Of a DNA stretch of 64,000 bases, positions 34,170 to 45,855 are shown one piece after another. The notes under the pieces are model-generated. The model saw only the letters and a list, made by a program, of their open reading frames with translations, searched no databases and was not told the origin of the DNA. The stretch is from Euptelea pleiosperma (lineage: Eukaryota; Streptophyta; Magnoliopsida; Ranunculales; Eupteleaceae), in NCBI GenBank assembly GCA_035048495.1, contig CM068546.1, positions 15,940,435-16,004,434 on the forward strand. The letters run 5' to 3'. The translations under genes were made by a program, and so were the position numbers. Every line of letters begins with the position of its first letter. The first letter of the stretch is position 1.

Positions 34170-34585
34170 GTGAGAATATGAATCATCTCTTGTCGCAATG
34201 TGAGTTTGCTCGTCAGATTAGGTCATTTTTTTTAGCACAGGTGGATCTCTCTTGGTCCTACCAGAGTCCACTGGAGCAGTTTTGTGAGGTCTCATATCCC
34301 TACATCCCCTAGAGGGAAAGTTTTTTGGAAGATGGTGCTGATGGAGAGTAATTAGATAATTTTTAGAGGCAAGGAATGCTCCATGCAGGAAATTCTCGTA
34401 AAGTATATTAAGGCCATCTTATTCAGTTGTTTTTTTTTAGATTATGGTGTTTAGGTTTGAAACATTCTTGGAGTGAGAGTTGTGTTTTTTCCAAAGTGGC
34501 CAGAGCGTAGAGCGGGAGCGGGTACGCTAGAGCATCAATTTAAGGTCCCAAAATTCGGAGCACCCCCAAAGCGTGTTACACACAC

Positions 34586-34633
<48 letters not shown>

Positions 34634-35145
34634 ATTGTATATTCAGAATCATATATACATGTATAAGCCAACGTGAAAATATGAATCATCTCTTGTCGCA
34701 ATGTGAGTTTGCTTGTCAGATTAGGTCATTTTTTTTAGCACAGGTGGATCTCTCTTGGTCCTACCAGAGTCCACTGGAGCAGTTTTGTGAGGTCTCATAT
34801 CCCTACATCCCCTAGAGGGAAAGTTCTTTGGAAGATGGTAATGATGGAGAGTAATTAGATAGTTTTTAGAGGCAAGGAATGCTCCTTGCAGGAAATTCTC
34901 GTAAAGTATATTAAGGCCATCTTATTCAGTTGTTTTTTTTTTAGATTATGGTGTTTAGGTTTGAAACATTCTTGGAGTGAGAGTTGTGTTTTTTCCAAAG
35001 TGACCAGAGCGTAGAGCGGGAGCGGGTACGCGAGAGCATCAAATTTAAGAAGGTCTCAAAATTCGGAGCGCCCCCAAAGCGTGTTACACACACACAAATA
35101 TATATATATATATATTCAAAATCATATCTACATGTATAAGCCAAC
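34170..35145 (+). repeat. Tandem duplication of a LINE-derived segment
   Basis: Copy 1 (34170-34672) and copy 2 (34673-35145) are nearly the same. Each encodes a decayed L1 ORF2 end (NHLLSQCEFA then FFLAQVDLSWSYQSPLEQF) and each ends in a (TA)n run and CATGTATAAGCCAAC. Different (TA)n lengths explain the difference in copy length. Confidence 0.9.
34591..34629. repeat. (TA)n microsatellite
   Basis: This is a pure TA run of about 39 bases in copy 1; the same site in copy 2 (about 35099-35115) is shorter. Confidence 0.95.
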
Positions 35146-35359
35146 TAACTAAATGATTCAAAAAGTAAGTCTATTCAAATTGTAACATCATGGAGTCATT
35201 GACATACAAATAATAACATCACGATACAAAGAAATTTCAAAAAACGAGTCAATTTAATAATCCCATTCAACTAGTAACTCATAAAAAAATGACATAAGTA
35301 AACATGTCTTGCATTCTAGGAGTTAAAAAGCAATAAAAAGACAAACCAAATAATCATCC

Positions 35360-36230
35360 CATACGTGGCCTCTTGCCACTTGCAATCTCCTGACGCCTTT
35401 GCACTTGAGTTGACGTAGTTGATCCCTGAATTGAGACACGAGGAGGCAAATTAGATGCAACTAATGAAGATTGTGCAACATCATGTGAAATGGACTCATC
35501 ATGAAGAAGGTGATAACTCTCTATCTTCGACAGCTTCAATGTTATGCTCCAAATTATCATCATCAACATACACATCCCAGTTCTTGTACGCCCCTTCATA
35601 TTCATCTCTATATCGTGACAACAATCGATGATTATAATGACAATATACCAAAGATTCTGCACGATCAGCATTCATCCTGTTCCTCTCCACACTGTGAATG
35701 TACCCAAAAGTACTCCATGCTCTCTCTGCACATGAGGTGTTAACACTTTGTGATAATACTTTAACTGCCAAACTATAAAGTTCTGCAGTAGTTACACCAT
35801 ACAAATCCCACCATGATATAGCAAATTAACATTTTTGCTCTATAGGTAATTGATTGAGCACGAGCAAATGTGCCTTTGTTATTGACAAAATCACTGAGCT
35901 ACTAATGCACCAAGTATTGTTCCCTTGGATCACGAACAATACGATCTGCCACATCTAAATAAATTTGATCAACGTTAGAATCTGCACGAGTGTCATCTTT
36001 TAATACGTGAATATGACCCCGTATAAGGGTCGGACTTGCACCCAAAGTTACAAGTCCATTTGCAAGCAGTCCCATCTTTTGTACTTCCAATAAATGTTAT
36101 GTACCTTTTTAATGGGGTAGCCGTTAGCTCATCAGGCTACTCGCTCATCAGGCTACTCTTCCTCAATATCATCACTCCCAACAAATGGATTCTCTACTGA
36201 CATTGAATAAGTTCCCTCATGCCCATCCAT
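35360..36230 (-). pseudogene. hAT transposase C-terminal fragment
   Basis: The minus strand reads [20 protein letters not shown] and then [20 protein letters not shown] and [12 protein letters not shown], a clear hAT dimerisation domain, at 35510-35840. An upstream frame at 35902-36090 continues the protein out of phase. No BED finger, DUF659 part or terminal repeats were found, so only the tail of an element remains. Confidence 0.75.
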
Positions 36231-36649
36231 TTTAACCTAATAAGGATTAATAATATCATATTAATTATTAACCATCAATGTTGAGCGATTTAATCTCTTC
36301 TAACAAAAGGAATATAATTGAAATATAAAAAATAGAAGATATGATGTTTACCTGTGTGAGAGGAGTGAGACTACAAGAGAGAGAAAAACACCCAAGAAGT
36401 AATGAGCAGACTAGAGGTCATATACGATTTCTACAAGTAAACAATTAGATATGTTTAGAAAAAAAATACAGCTGCAAAATGTCCTTTATATTTGGAAAGG
36501 GGGCAAATCAAAATTTGAAAAGAAAAAACCAATTAGACATGTTTGGAAAACACATGTACCTACATCTAAAGTGAAAATGTTCCACCTCTATTTCTTTGAA
36601 GAGTAGAAAGTGGCAGGCTCAAAGAGATGGAGATTGCCACTTTAGATGA

Positions 36650-37030
36650 AGGGTCGGGTTCCGGTGACCAACAGTTTTGACCAACATTTTTGACCAACAC
36701 CTTGGTGTACCCTCGTAGAAGATGAATCAATGGCTGATTTTTGGTGAGGACCATATCTATGGTGAGGAGATCATCCTCACAAAAATTCAAATCATTCTAA
36801 TATTCATAAACTGGTTTAGAAGTTGAAGAATTATGGACTGTCGATTTTCATCGTGTAATTTGAAAACCACATTTAACGGGGTTAGAAATTTCAGAATGGG
36901 CTGATTTTTTGTTGGGGTTATCTCTATATGGTGAGGCGATCATCCTCACCAAAAATCAGCCATTGATTCATCTTCTATGAGGGTACACCAAGGTGTTGGT
37001 GAAAAATGTTGGTCACCCGAACCCGATCCT
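36650..37030. mobile_element. Long-TIR MITE, copy 1
   Basis: Arms of about 100 bp are inverted: AGGGTCGGGTTCCGGTGACC on the left and AGGATCGGGTTCGGGTGACC on the right, reverse-complemented. Both then read ACCAACACCTTGG and GAAGATGAATCAATGGCTG. A related copy lies at 41571-41966. It sits eight bases before the Tat LTR. Confidence 0.85.
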
Positions 37031-37076
37031 TTGCTAATTGTGGGGACTATTTTTAGGGGAAAGATAAATCATTTCA

Positions 37077-37265
37077 GCAATATCCGACATAACCGAGATG
37101 ACCGAGGTGAAGCATGACTGAGATAACCGATGTGAGGCATGACCGAGATAACCGAGGTGAAGCATGACCGAGATATTCGAGGGGAGGCATGACCGAGATA
37201 ACTGAGGTGAAGTATGACTGAGACAACCGAGGTAAAGTATGACCGAGACAACTGAAGTAAATCGT
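37077..37265. repeat. Minisatellite in the Tat LTR
   Basis: There are about six degenerate units of roughly 30 bp built on TGACCGAGATAACCGAGGTG. It lies in U3, upstream of the TATA box. Confidence 0.9.
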
Positions 37266-37478
37266 CCCAGCAAGATCCGATGTTACCGAGATCACTAGGG
37301 TCAGTTGTGGCCGAGTTGATAGACTTCACTATGATAACAGAATAACAGACAAATCATATTCGCCATCGAGGGTGCGGATTGTAACACTTCATGATACACG
37401 TAATACAAAGGACAAAAGATCTCTAACCGACCAAATAGATGTTTCGAGTATGAGCATCTTTACACGTCAGGAGGAGAG

Positions 37479-37488
37479 GATCCTATAA
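37479..37488 (+). promoter_or_regulatory. TATA box of the Tat LTR
   Basis: CCTATAAATA lies about 300 bases before the LTR end and downstream of the minisatellite, in the expected place for LTR transcription. Confidence 0.7.
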
Positions 37489-37778
37489 ATAGGAGAAGCG
37501 ATCAACCCAAAAAGGTACGCAAAACACTAAACGAAACCTCAAAAACAAAGAAAGAAACTGACTTAATCCTCGGAGGCTCTAAAAGTGGAATCCCACTGGT
37601 AGAGTTCTGTTTCAGGTGCTTCTTTCATCATCTGTCTTCGGCATACTCATCCGCTCTGCACCGACTTCACCGAAGTGACCGAGAGGGAGTGAAACTCGTA
37701 CTCATATCGGGCAGATTTACCTCATCAACGAGAACACATCAAATATTGTGGAGTTGTGGGATTTTTACCCCACATCTT

Positions 37779-37796
37779 TGGCGCCGTTTGTGGGAA
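37779..37796 (+). other. Tat primer-binding site
   Basis: TGGCGCCGTTTGTGGGAA starts four bases after the LTR. Only the first ten bases match the tRNA-Asp complement seen in the Athila element at 54199; the rest is the usual Tat-type variant. Confidence 0.75.
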
Positions 37797-37844
37797 TACG
37801 ATACTCAAGATTGACGTGCTCTTCAAAGATAAGCTCAGGCTATC

Positions 37845-38970
37845 ATGGCACCCAAGCTGAAGAACACCAAAACCAAATCTAAGACTGAAGCTGGCAAATT
37901 CGTAGAAGAGGGCCAACAGGAGGAAGTATTGAGTCCGGGAGAACATAAATTGATGCAGAGGGTCCTGGTTGAAATGCAGGACATGAGAAAGGAGATGGAA
38001 GACGTAAGAAAAGAGAACGATCTTCTGAGGCAGCAGATGTTGGAAGATGTAGAAGATAGAAGGGATCAGTCACGTGTCAATGTAGTTGGAGCCGGGGACG
38101 AACAAGTACAGGGTACTAACAAGCAGGATGAACCCCATCCTAAAATCCGAATTGAGGAAACTGCCCCATCACCAGCAATCCCTGAAGAACGCAAGTCCGA
38201 TATCGCCACCACAATTACTTTGGAAAAAGTAACTAAGATGATCACAAAGGATAGAGAAATGAGGTCAGAACCTCATGGAGAAAAGACAGTTGCAGGTGCT
38301 GCTCGAGACGCGTTGAGAATGTTGATATCTTCCCCCTTTTTGGAAGAAATTCAGAAGTCCGAGGTACCGATGAATTTTCGACAGCCGAGATTCGAGTTAT
38401 TCGATGGAACTACAAATCCAATTGACCATCTCTGTCACTATAAGTAGGTTATGGTGATATGGGAAGAACTTCGATATGATGGGTTACTTTGCCTAATATT
38501 TTCGACAAGTTTGAAGGGTAATGCGTTGATATGGTACCATAGCCTCGAGATGGAATCCATAAGAACATTTAGAGCCTTGGAAGATGCTTTTGTTACCAAA
38601 TACATTCATTAGAGGAAGAGAATGTTATGTGTAACGACACTCCTCAACATCAAACAAACGGCGAAGGAATCCCTCAAGGATTATCTCCATCGATTCAGGA
38701 AGGAAGTAACATAGGTAGATTAGTTGGACGAGAGAATGGGCACTTTTGCTCTTCAGATTGGGGTTTCTTTGGGAACAAGGGCTCACGAAGCTTTAGTAGT
38801 CCACAACCTGTCCTGACTTGAAGATGCTTATCTGATTCTAGAGGAGCAGATCAGAGTTGAAGAATTAATTAAAGCTCGATCAGAACCGCCTAAGGTTCGG
38901 ATCAACGAGGTGGACTCGGGCAAAGGGAAAGCAAAGAAAAGTCAATCCAATAGAAGACCAAGGAAGAGTT
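37845..38970 (+). pseudogene. gag: Tat gag, stop codons
   Basis: The frame opens at ATG 37845 with MAPKLKNTKTKSKTEAGKF. A coiled-coil stretch (residues 40-70, MQDMRKEMEDVRKENDLL) follows, and the capsid-like domain begins at FELFDGTTNPIDHL. A TAG at 38445 stops it where the family normally has Gln. The same frame or a shifted one continues with LKGNALIWYHSLEMES, LEDAFVTKYI and KESLKDYLHRF to about 38970. Gag would form particles. It is inactive. Confidence 0.8.
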
Positions 38971-39018
38971 GACAGAGATCACAAGAGGAAGGTATTTCCT
39001 TAGAAAGAATACACGCCG

Positions 39019-39989
39019 TTGACGGAGTCTTCGACGTCGATCTTAGAGAAGATCCAGGGTGAGGAGTTTTTTGTACCACCCTGGAGGGTTTACGATGACA
39101 GAGCTGACAAGCCATATTGTGCGTACCACGGAGTCAGAGATCATCAAACAGATGGATGTTTCGCCCTGAGAGGACTCCAGCATCACCTAGTGAACAAAGG
39201 GCTGATCCCCCAGTTTGTTGCAAGAGGAGAGGCCAGAGAAGGAAGAAGAGAAGAAAGGGAAGAAGTGGGAAATAGAGCTGCAAATCAAGGAGAATGGAGA
39301 CCCCCAAGAAACATTATTCACATGATCTACACTGGATATTCAGAATCTCGGAGCGTCCACCGAGATAAACTCAGAAGAGAAGTCATGGAGATTTCTTTAG
39401 ATCCGAGACCAGTGGATCTGCCGACAGAAAAAGACCATGATCCGATGACCTTTGTTTGGTTCTCGGCAAAGGACTTGCAAAATGTTATGACTCCACACGA
39501 AGACACCCTGGTCATTTCCTTAACAATTGGGAATTTTTTTGTAAAAAGAATATTGGTGGATTGCGGAAGTTTGGTGGATATTCTATTTAGAACGGCGTTC
39601 GAAGAAATGGGGATCAAGCAAATTGAAATAGTTCCGGCTGGAGCACCTATTTATGGTTTCAATGGTGCGGTCCTATGGGAGAAATAGTGTTACCAGTGTC
39701 GGCAGGACCAGTGATATTGTTGACTAGATTCTTGATAGTGGATGCACCATCTTCCTATAACGTAATTTTAGGGAGACGATGGGTGCATGGTATGAAGGCT
39801 GTACCATCCACTTTCTATCAAGTCATTCGATTCCCATCTCCCCGGGGACCATATGAGATCAGAGCGGATCAGAGCGCTGCTCAAAGATGTCAAGCAACAA
39901 TGGTGAGAGAAGTAAGAGGTAAGATGCTCATGGACCATGGTGAGATCGGTGAAAGTAGGATTTTTCCGTCGTTGAGAGAACGATCCTAA
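39019..39989 (+). pseudogene. Tat nucleocapsid-protease region, broken
   Basis: 39019-39687 includes the zinc-ligand motif CAYHGVRDHQTDGCF and the protease active site RILVDCGSLVDILF. The catalytic triplet reads DCG where DSG or DTG is usual, so activity would be lost. An extra base near 39680 shifts the frame; 39675-39989 continues with LIVDAPSSYNVILGRRW and GPYEIRADQ. The sequence is cut at 39950 by the Athila LTR, so the last 13 codons are foreign. Confidence 0.82.
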
Positions 39990-41570
39990 TTTCAACCAAA
40001 TTTGTAATTATCCGAGACTGTTAACCTGTAAAATGGGCAATTTTGCATAGTAGCTCGTGTCGGATGTTCATCCGCACTCGGGGTTAGTTTGCGCAAATTA
40101 AGAACATAAAATGATGGGAAAATTGCAGATAATGTAACACAACCATCCTTTAATAAACTTCATTCAATCGAACATGTTTCTTACAATCAAAATCAAACAA
40201 AACTAGCTAAACTAGAAAGCAGAATAAAATGCATTCTTGAGAGATAAAGTAGAGATAGAAAAGAACTAGAGAGAGAAAACTTAGAGAGAGAAACTAGAGA
40301 GAAGTCTAGAGAGAGAGAGAGAGAAGAACTTACCTTTGTGCAAGGTGGGGAATTGTTGCACATCTGTTGGGGGTGATGGTGCATGAGTATGGAGGAATTA
40401 CGTGCGGACTGGAGTGCTATACCGTGCACTAATGGTTGGATGGACATGTAGGTCAGTGGAGATCTTGAAGGGGGTTGTACCTCTTGAGATTGGCCGACTG
40501 GAGTTGCAGGTTGGAGATCAAGGAGATCCCCAAAGAAGAAAACATGAGGAGGCTAGTACACCTGGAGATTGAGGTCAGGCCGGTGCTTCATCGGAGTTGT
40601 AGGCCATCGGGTTTGAATGCATACCCGTCTTCATACCATGACAGCAAGGAGAGTAGTGATCAAGTGACGATGGTGGGTGTTGCATGAACCTATGGACATT
40701 GGAAGGGGAGGAGGTGCACTAGCAAGGATTGGAAGATTTGATTTGGCAGATCTGGAGTAGCATGGTAATGGCAAGAGAGCGAAACGGTCGTGCTTGGAAA
40801 AGTTATAGGTTTTGCCCGTAATGGTAGCAAGTGTTGCACGTCCAAAGGGCTGTGAATATTCACCGTTGAACCATGAACCAGATGATAAACACCATGAGAA
40901 TGCTGGCTTGCTGTTGTGGCAAGGATCCGGTGAAGAAGGTGTTACACTTACTACACGTGGTGGTCTGATTTCCCTAAGGAGAACCAGAGTAGAAATAGCG
41001 GCCTGCAAAGATGTTGTAGGCCGTGAAAGTGATGAACCAGAGTAGGGGGTTTAGATGCTGTCGTGTGAAGGCTCTGGTTCAGGCGGTGGTGCTAGAGAAG
41101 GCGGAAGGCAGGCGGAGGAGAAGCTGTGCTTTGAGATGGTGGATTGGTGTGGGGCATTGGTGATGAAGGAGGCGCTGGCAGTGAGCAGGGGGTATTGGAC
41201 AGTTGCAGGTCTTGATGGCAGCGTGGAAGAAGGAAGAGGCGTTGGGCGGTGCTGCGTGCAAGCAGATGGAAGAGGCGGTGAAAGAGCTCTTTGGCAGCAA
41301 GGTGTTCGAGCAGGAGAAGGGTGGTTGGCGTTGCAGGCCGGAGTTGCAGGCTGCAACTTCGGTAGAAGACATGAATAAGATGACGAAGAAGAAGAAGGAA
41401 AAGAAGAAAAAGAAGGAGAAGAAGGAGAGGAAAACGTGGGAAGGGTTTTGGGGAAGGAGAGGAAGAGATGGGAGGGGATTAGGGTTCCAACGAACCCTTC
41501 TCCTCCCCTAAAAAAGCTTCCCTATTTCCTTTAATGGAAATAGGGGATTTTTTGTATATATATATATATA

Positions 41571-41966
41571 GGGTCAGGATCGGGGGATAACAATTTCATA
41601 CAACATTTTTTACAACAAAAAATGGCATGGGCCAATGTATAAATTAGAACTCTTGGAATGGGGTGATTTCTTGTGAGGATGGTCTCTATACTGAGGAGAT
41701 CATCTTCACAAAAATTCAAATCAATCTGATATTCGTAGACGGTTTACAAGCTGAAGAATTATGGACCGTCTGTTCTTATCGTTAACTTGAAAACCACATT
41801 TGATGGGGTTAGAAATTTTAGAATGTGCTGATTTTTTGTAGGGGTGATCTATATGATGAGGAGATCATCCTCACCAAAAATCAGCTATTGGTTCATCTTC
41901 CATGTGGGTACGCCAAAATTGTTGTCAAAAATGTTGTATGAAATTGTTGTCCCCCGATCCTGACCC
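41571..41966. mobile_element. Long-TIR MITE, copy 2, in LTR A
   Basis: The inverted ends GGGTCAGGATCGGGGG lie in TATATATA on both sides. The interior shares AAAATTCAAATCA, GAAGAATTATGGAC and GAGATCATCCTCACC with the copy at 36650-37030. Confidence 0.85.
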
Positions 41967-43640
41967 ATATATATAATTTTTTTTTTTAAACCTTTCTTTG
42001 GGGGATTTCCCCATTTAGTGGACCCCCCCTTTTTATTATTTTTAAAAATTAGTTTAAAGCATTTTAAATTCTTGGGGTCCATTAAATGGCCAGGCCGGGG
42101 GTCGATGATGATGGGTTCGGCTGTTGGCCCATATGGACTGATGATGGCCACCATCTCGTAAGATGATGTGATGGATGATTTGTTGTCGATCAGACGGATG
42201 ATGATTGGATTGGGATCCAGATTAGTAGACCGATGGATCTAGAGAGATCCAACGGTCCGATGGACAATCCAACAATCAGAAAGCTCAAGGAGATGGGCCA
42301 GAGCTAACGGACAGGAGGTCTGAGGTTAGGTCAGTAGATCTGAGGATCTAGTGGCGATGTATAGGGAGATGAAGAGAGAGGATAGAGAATAAGGAGAGAG
42401 GAGAGAGAAAATTCTATAGACTAATGAGATAACAACTGGCAGAGGGTTTAGAATCCAGATCTTTAACATAGACTTCTATCGCCTCCTCGAATCATGTAAA
42501 CCACCACTTTTGCCGCTTTGAATCCTTGGTCTGTCTCTTGGTCTTTAGCTCTCCAGCTCTCTTGGTTCTTTGGACTGGCTTCGTGATCCTCTACCTCGAC
42601 CCGTACTTGGCCTGTCATAGCCCGTTGGCTCTTTACGTACTAATATAAGGCTTCTATGATCAATGTGGGCCCGCAAGTTGATATTCGCTCAAAAGTGCTT
42701 ATTTTAAGCAATTATCCTGTTAGCGTTATTGCATTCTCCTACGTTAAAATACTCTATTTATCTACTTTTCTACGTAAGAGTCTCTTGTGTTGCGTAGAAC
42801 ACACTTTTCTGGACGAAATGGTATATTTGCATGCATTAAACACATTTTCGGAAGTCTAGATATTAAGCCGTTCTGATAAAGTCTCATTACGCGCTTCTTC
42901 TGTCGCAGGAAACCCCGATGGGACGATTCTCGAGACTTGTGGGCCCAAATCGATCATGAGAGCCCATTATCAAAGCTTAAAGAGCCCACATGCTATGACT
43001 AGAAGATATGGGCCAAATATGGGCTGAATCAGAGGACCAAAAAGCCGGCCCAAATAACGAAGAGAGCAGGAGAGCCAATGACCAAGAGACGGACCAAAGC
43101 GTTTAAAGCCACATGAGTCAGCAAAGAATGATAGTCGACTCTACTGGAGAAGCGTGAGGATGGTCACAGTGAAGACCAGGGTTCCAGACCCTCCGCCAGT
43201 GCTTTTTTCCATTTTTTTTGATACTTTTTCTCTCATCTCTCCTTATTCTCTCTCTCTCTTCATCTCTCGGTCCTCGAATCTACTGACCTAACCCCAGAAC
43301 TCCTGCCCATCAGCTCTATCTCATCTCCCTTAGCTTTTTGACCGTTGGATCTTCCATCGGACCGTTGGATCTTCAATCGGACCGTTGGATCTCTCTAAAT
43401 CCGTCGATCTACCAATCTGAGTCCCAATCAAGTCACCATCCATCCGATCGCCATCAGACTGTCTGTCACATCATTCTGTGAGATGATGGACATCATCAAC
43501 CCATGAGGGCCAATAGCCGGGCCCATCTTCATCGACCCGCTGACCGACCAGTTAGTGGACCCCGCGAATTTCAAAAATAATTTTAATTAAATGGGGGGTC
43601 CACTAATTGGGGAGATTCCCCATAGAAAAGTAGATTTTTA

Positions 43641-43673
<33 letters not shown>

Positions 43674-43717
43674 ATTTTTTTTATTTCAAAAATAACTATT
43701 TTCCATTAATGGAAGGT

Positions 43718-43725
43718 TATAAAAG
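43718..43725 (+). promoter_or_regulatory. TATA box of LTR B with upstream CArG box
   Basis: TATAAAAG follows CCATTAATGG (43703-43712) by six bases. Confidence 0.7.
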
Positions 43726-43857
43726 AGGGAGAGCTCGAGGGGAACCCTAATCCCCTTTCCCCCTCTCCTCCTCTCTTTTTCTCCTTTCTCCCTTCTCCTT
43801 CTTGAGCGCTGCCCCTTCTTCTCCGTCGATCGGATTGCCGGCCAACTGGTGGGCGTC

Positions 43858-43937
43858 TTCTTTTTCTTCTTCTTCTTCTTCTTCTTCTTCTTCTTCTTCT
43901 TCTTCTTCTTCTTCTTCTTCTTCTTCTCTTTCTTCTT
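43858..43937. repeat. (CTT)n microsatellite
   Basis: This is an almost pure run of about 80 bases. The arginine-rich and phenylalanine-rich open frames across it are artefacts of the repeat. Confidence 0.95.
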
Positions 43938-45191
43938 AGTCTTCTCCTTGCAGGTTCCCTATCCTTCAGCAAGCCGCACCCCCACTAAGCACCGCCCCAA
44001 CGACCATCTCGCCATTAAAACCGGTGAGCTTCTTCCCACCTTCACCACCGTCTTCTTCTTCTTCATGGGCTGGCCGTCCTCCACCACTGGCTTGGCCAGC
44101 AACACGTTGCTGCCATTGTTGCTGCATCATACGCTCCTCCCAACCAGACCAGCAGCGTCTTCTTCCTCGTAGCCAACCACCGCCTCATAGGTGATGGACT
44201 TTCAGCACCGTCTTCTCCACGATCTCAAGGGCGCACCCCCACCTGCAACACCGTGGTTGCTGCCTCCAACCCCTTACAGGTATGTCCTCCCCCTCTTCTT
44301 CTTCCTTCTCTTCTTCCCTCCTCCTCTCTTCCTTTCCTTCTTCTTCTTCTTCTTCTTCTTCTCTGCTGCGTCTTCTTTGTCTTCTTAGCTCGCCGGAGTT
44401 GCAGACAGCAACTCCGGTCGTCGTCTCCACAGCCAGCACGTCGTCCTCCCCCCTCTCCTCCTATCCGTCTTCTGCCTCTTCGTTTTCTTCTTCGTCCTAG
44501 TCGTTTTCTTCTTCTTCTTATCCTCAGACTCCTTCTTCTTCTTTTCTTTTAATTCCACCGGAGTTGCACCTGCAACTCCGGTCGTCTTCTACGGCGAGAA
44601 GCTCGCCGGAAACCTCCGTTACAGCTGCTATACCTTGCTGCACCTAATACCATTCCAACTCCACGGCACCCAAGCTACCATTTACCACTTCACCCTCGCC
44701 TCTCTCACCAAAAACAGAAAAAGAAATAAAAAAAAAGGGAAAGAACGGTGGCCGTCCATTCCATTCTCCTCCCCGTTGACGCCTTCAACACCACCGAACT
44801 GCCCCACCATCTCCTTCGTTCTTCCTTTCTCCCTCTCCTCAGACCCTAGCCGTCACCCTCTTCCTCTACTTCACCGTCTTCTTCAAAGCCCAAGAAATTG
44901 AAAAAAAAATAAAAGAAAGAGAGAAAGAAGGAAGAAGAAGGAGGGAGGAAGCCGTTATGCTCCTCCACAGCCTCGCAAGTGGCTGTCTTGCCACCTCCTC
45001 AAGGGTTTTGCTCCTCTCTCTCACGAACTTGCAACCAGCAAGAACATACATCTTGGCCAGTGCAATCATGCACTTGATTGGTCATGTTAATGGGCGATCT
45101 CCAATCCTTGGTGCCCGGAGCACCACCAGCTACCCGAAAGCTTCCCTTCCCACTCACCAAGCCTATCCCTACGCCGATGCAATTAACATCG

Positions 45192-45519
45192 GTAAGTCAC
45201 AAAGGTAAACTTTCTCTCTCCCTTCTCCTTCTAAATCTCTCCCTCTCTAGAAGTTTCTCTCTCTAGATTCCTCCACTTTCTCTCTCTAGTTCTCTCCTTC
45301 TCCCTCTAGTTTATTCTTTTCTTTATGCTTTATAATTTAGTTGTTTTCACTTGATTGTAAGAGACATGTTCGATTGAATGAAGTTGATTTGAATAATATT
45401 ATGTTCCATTCTCTGCAAATTTCCCGTCATTTTATGTTCATTATCGTGCTAATCTGACTAATCCCGAGTGCGGATCGACATCCGACACTAGCCACTATGC
45501 AAAAATGCTCATTTTGCAG
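45192..45519 (+). other. Predicted leader intron of LTR B
   Basis: The donor CG|GTAAGT and the acceptor ATTTTGCAG|G enclose 328 bases. The region includes CTCTCTAG-type repeats and, near 45450, CTAATCTGACTAAT, which fits a plant branch point. The same landmarks occur in the other seven LTRs. Confidence 0.5.
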
Positions 45520-45855
45520 GTTAAAAGTCTCGGATAATTACAAATGTGTTGAAGTTAGGGTCGTTCTCTCAACGACGGAAAAACCCTACTTTCACAAGTC
45601 TCGAGAATCGTCCCATCGAGGTTTCCTGCGACAAAAGAAGCGCGGAATGAGACTTTATCAGAATGGCTTAATATTTAGACTTCCGAAAATGTGTTTAATG
45701 CATGCAAATATACCACTTCGTCTAGAAAAGTGTGTTCTACGCAACAGAAGAAACTCTTACATAGAAAAGTGGATAAATAGAGCAGTTTTACGTAGGAGAG
45801 TGCGATAACACTAAAAGAATAATTGCTTAAAATAAGCACTTTTGAGAGAATATCA

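Larger units (their letters stand above)
37039..37774 (+). repeat. 5' LTR of the Tat-like element
   Basis: It runs from TGTGGGGAC to TTTACCCCACA, so the ends TGTGGGG and CCCCACA are inverted repeats. It is 736 bp long and contains a minisatellite and a TATA box. Confidence 0.88.
37039..39949 (+). mobile_element. Tat-like Ty3/gypsy element, 5' part
   Basis: It contains an LTR (37039-37774), a PBS (37779), a gag region and a protease region, all on the plus strand. It ends abruptly at 39950 where an antisense Athila LTR begins. RT, integrase and the 3' LTR are not in the window. It is placed in the Tat group because of the GGCGCCG primer site, the CAYHGVRDHQTDGCFALRGL zinc-ligand motif and the VDAPSSYNVILGRRW protease motif. 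Confidence 0.85.
42679..45594 (+). repeat. Athila-family solo LTR B
   Basis: It runs from TGATATTCGCTC to CCTACTTTCA, 2916 bp, with CAAGT on both sides (42674-42678 and 45595-45599). It is inserted in antisense LTR A. It shows all family landmarks: a tRNA-like block near 43179, triple ACCGTTGGATC repeats, a CArG palindrome (43703), a TATA box (43718), the hairpins, a GGTAAG donor at 45192 and an acceptor at 45519. Confidence 0.93.
39950..45855 (-). repeat. Athila-family LTR A (antisense), split by LTR B
   Basis: The reverse complement begins TGATATTCTCTC (45855) and ends CCTACTTTCA (39950). Without the nested LTR B and a MITE it is about 2.6 kb, the same as LTR D. The flanks are ATCGG on the left and CAACT on the right and do not match, so it is not a simple solo LTR; it may be one end of a rearranged element. 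Confidence 0.85.

Noticed and set aside
34473..34815. Open frames across the (TA)n run
   Set aside because: They are made of the Tyr-Ile repeat given by TA runs and flanking LINE debris.
40812..41511. Several overlapping frames on both strands of LTR A
   Set aside because: Low-complexity GA-rich sequence in the LTR; no conserved product.
43706..43972. Arginine-rich 88-codon open frame on the minus strand
   Set aside because: It is a translation of the (CTT)n microsatellite inside LTR B; the phenylalanine-rich plus-strand frame at 43849-44172 has the same cause.
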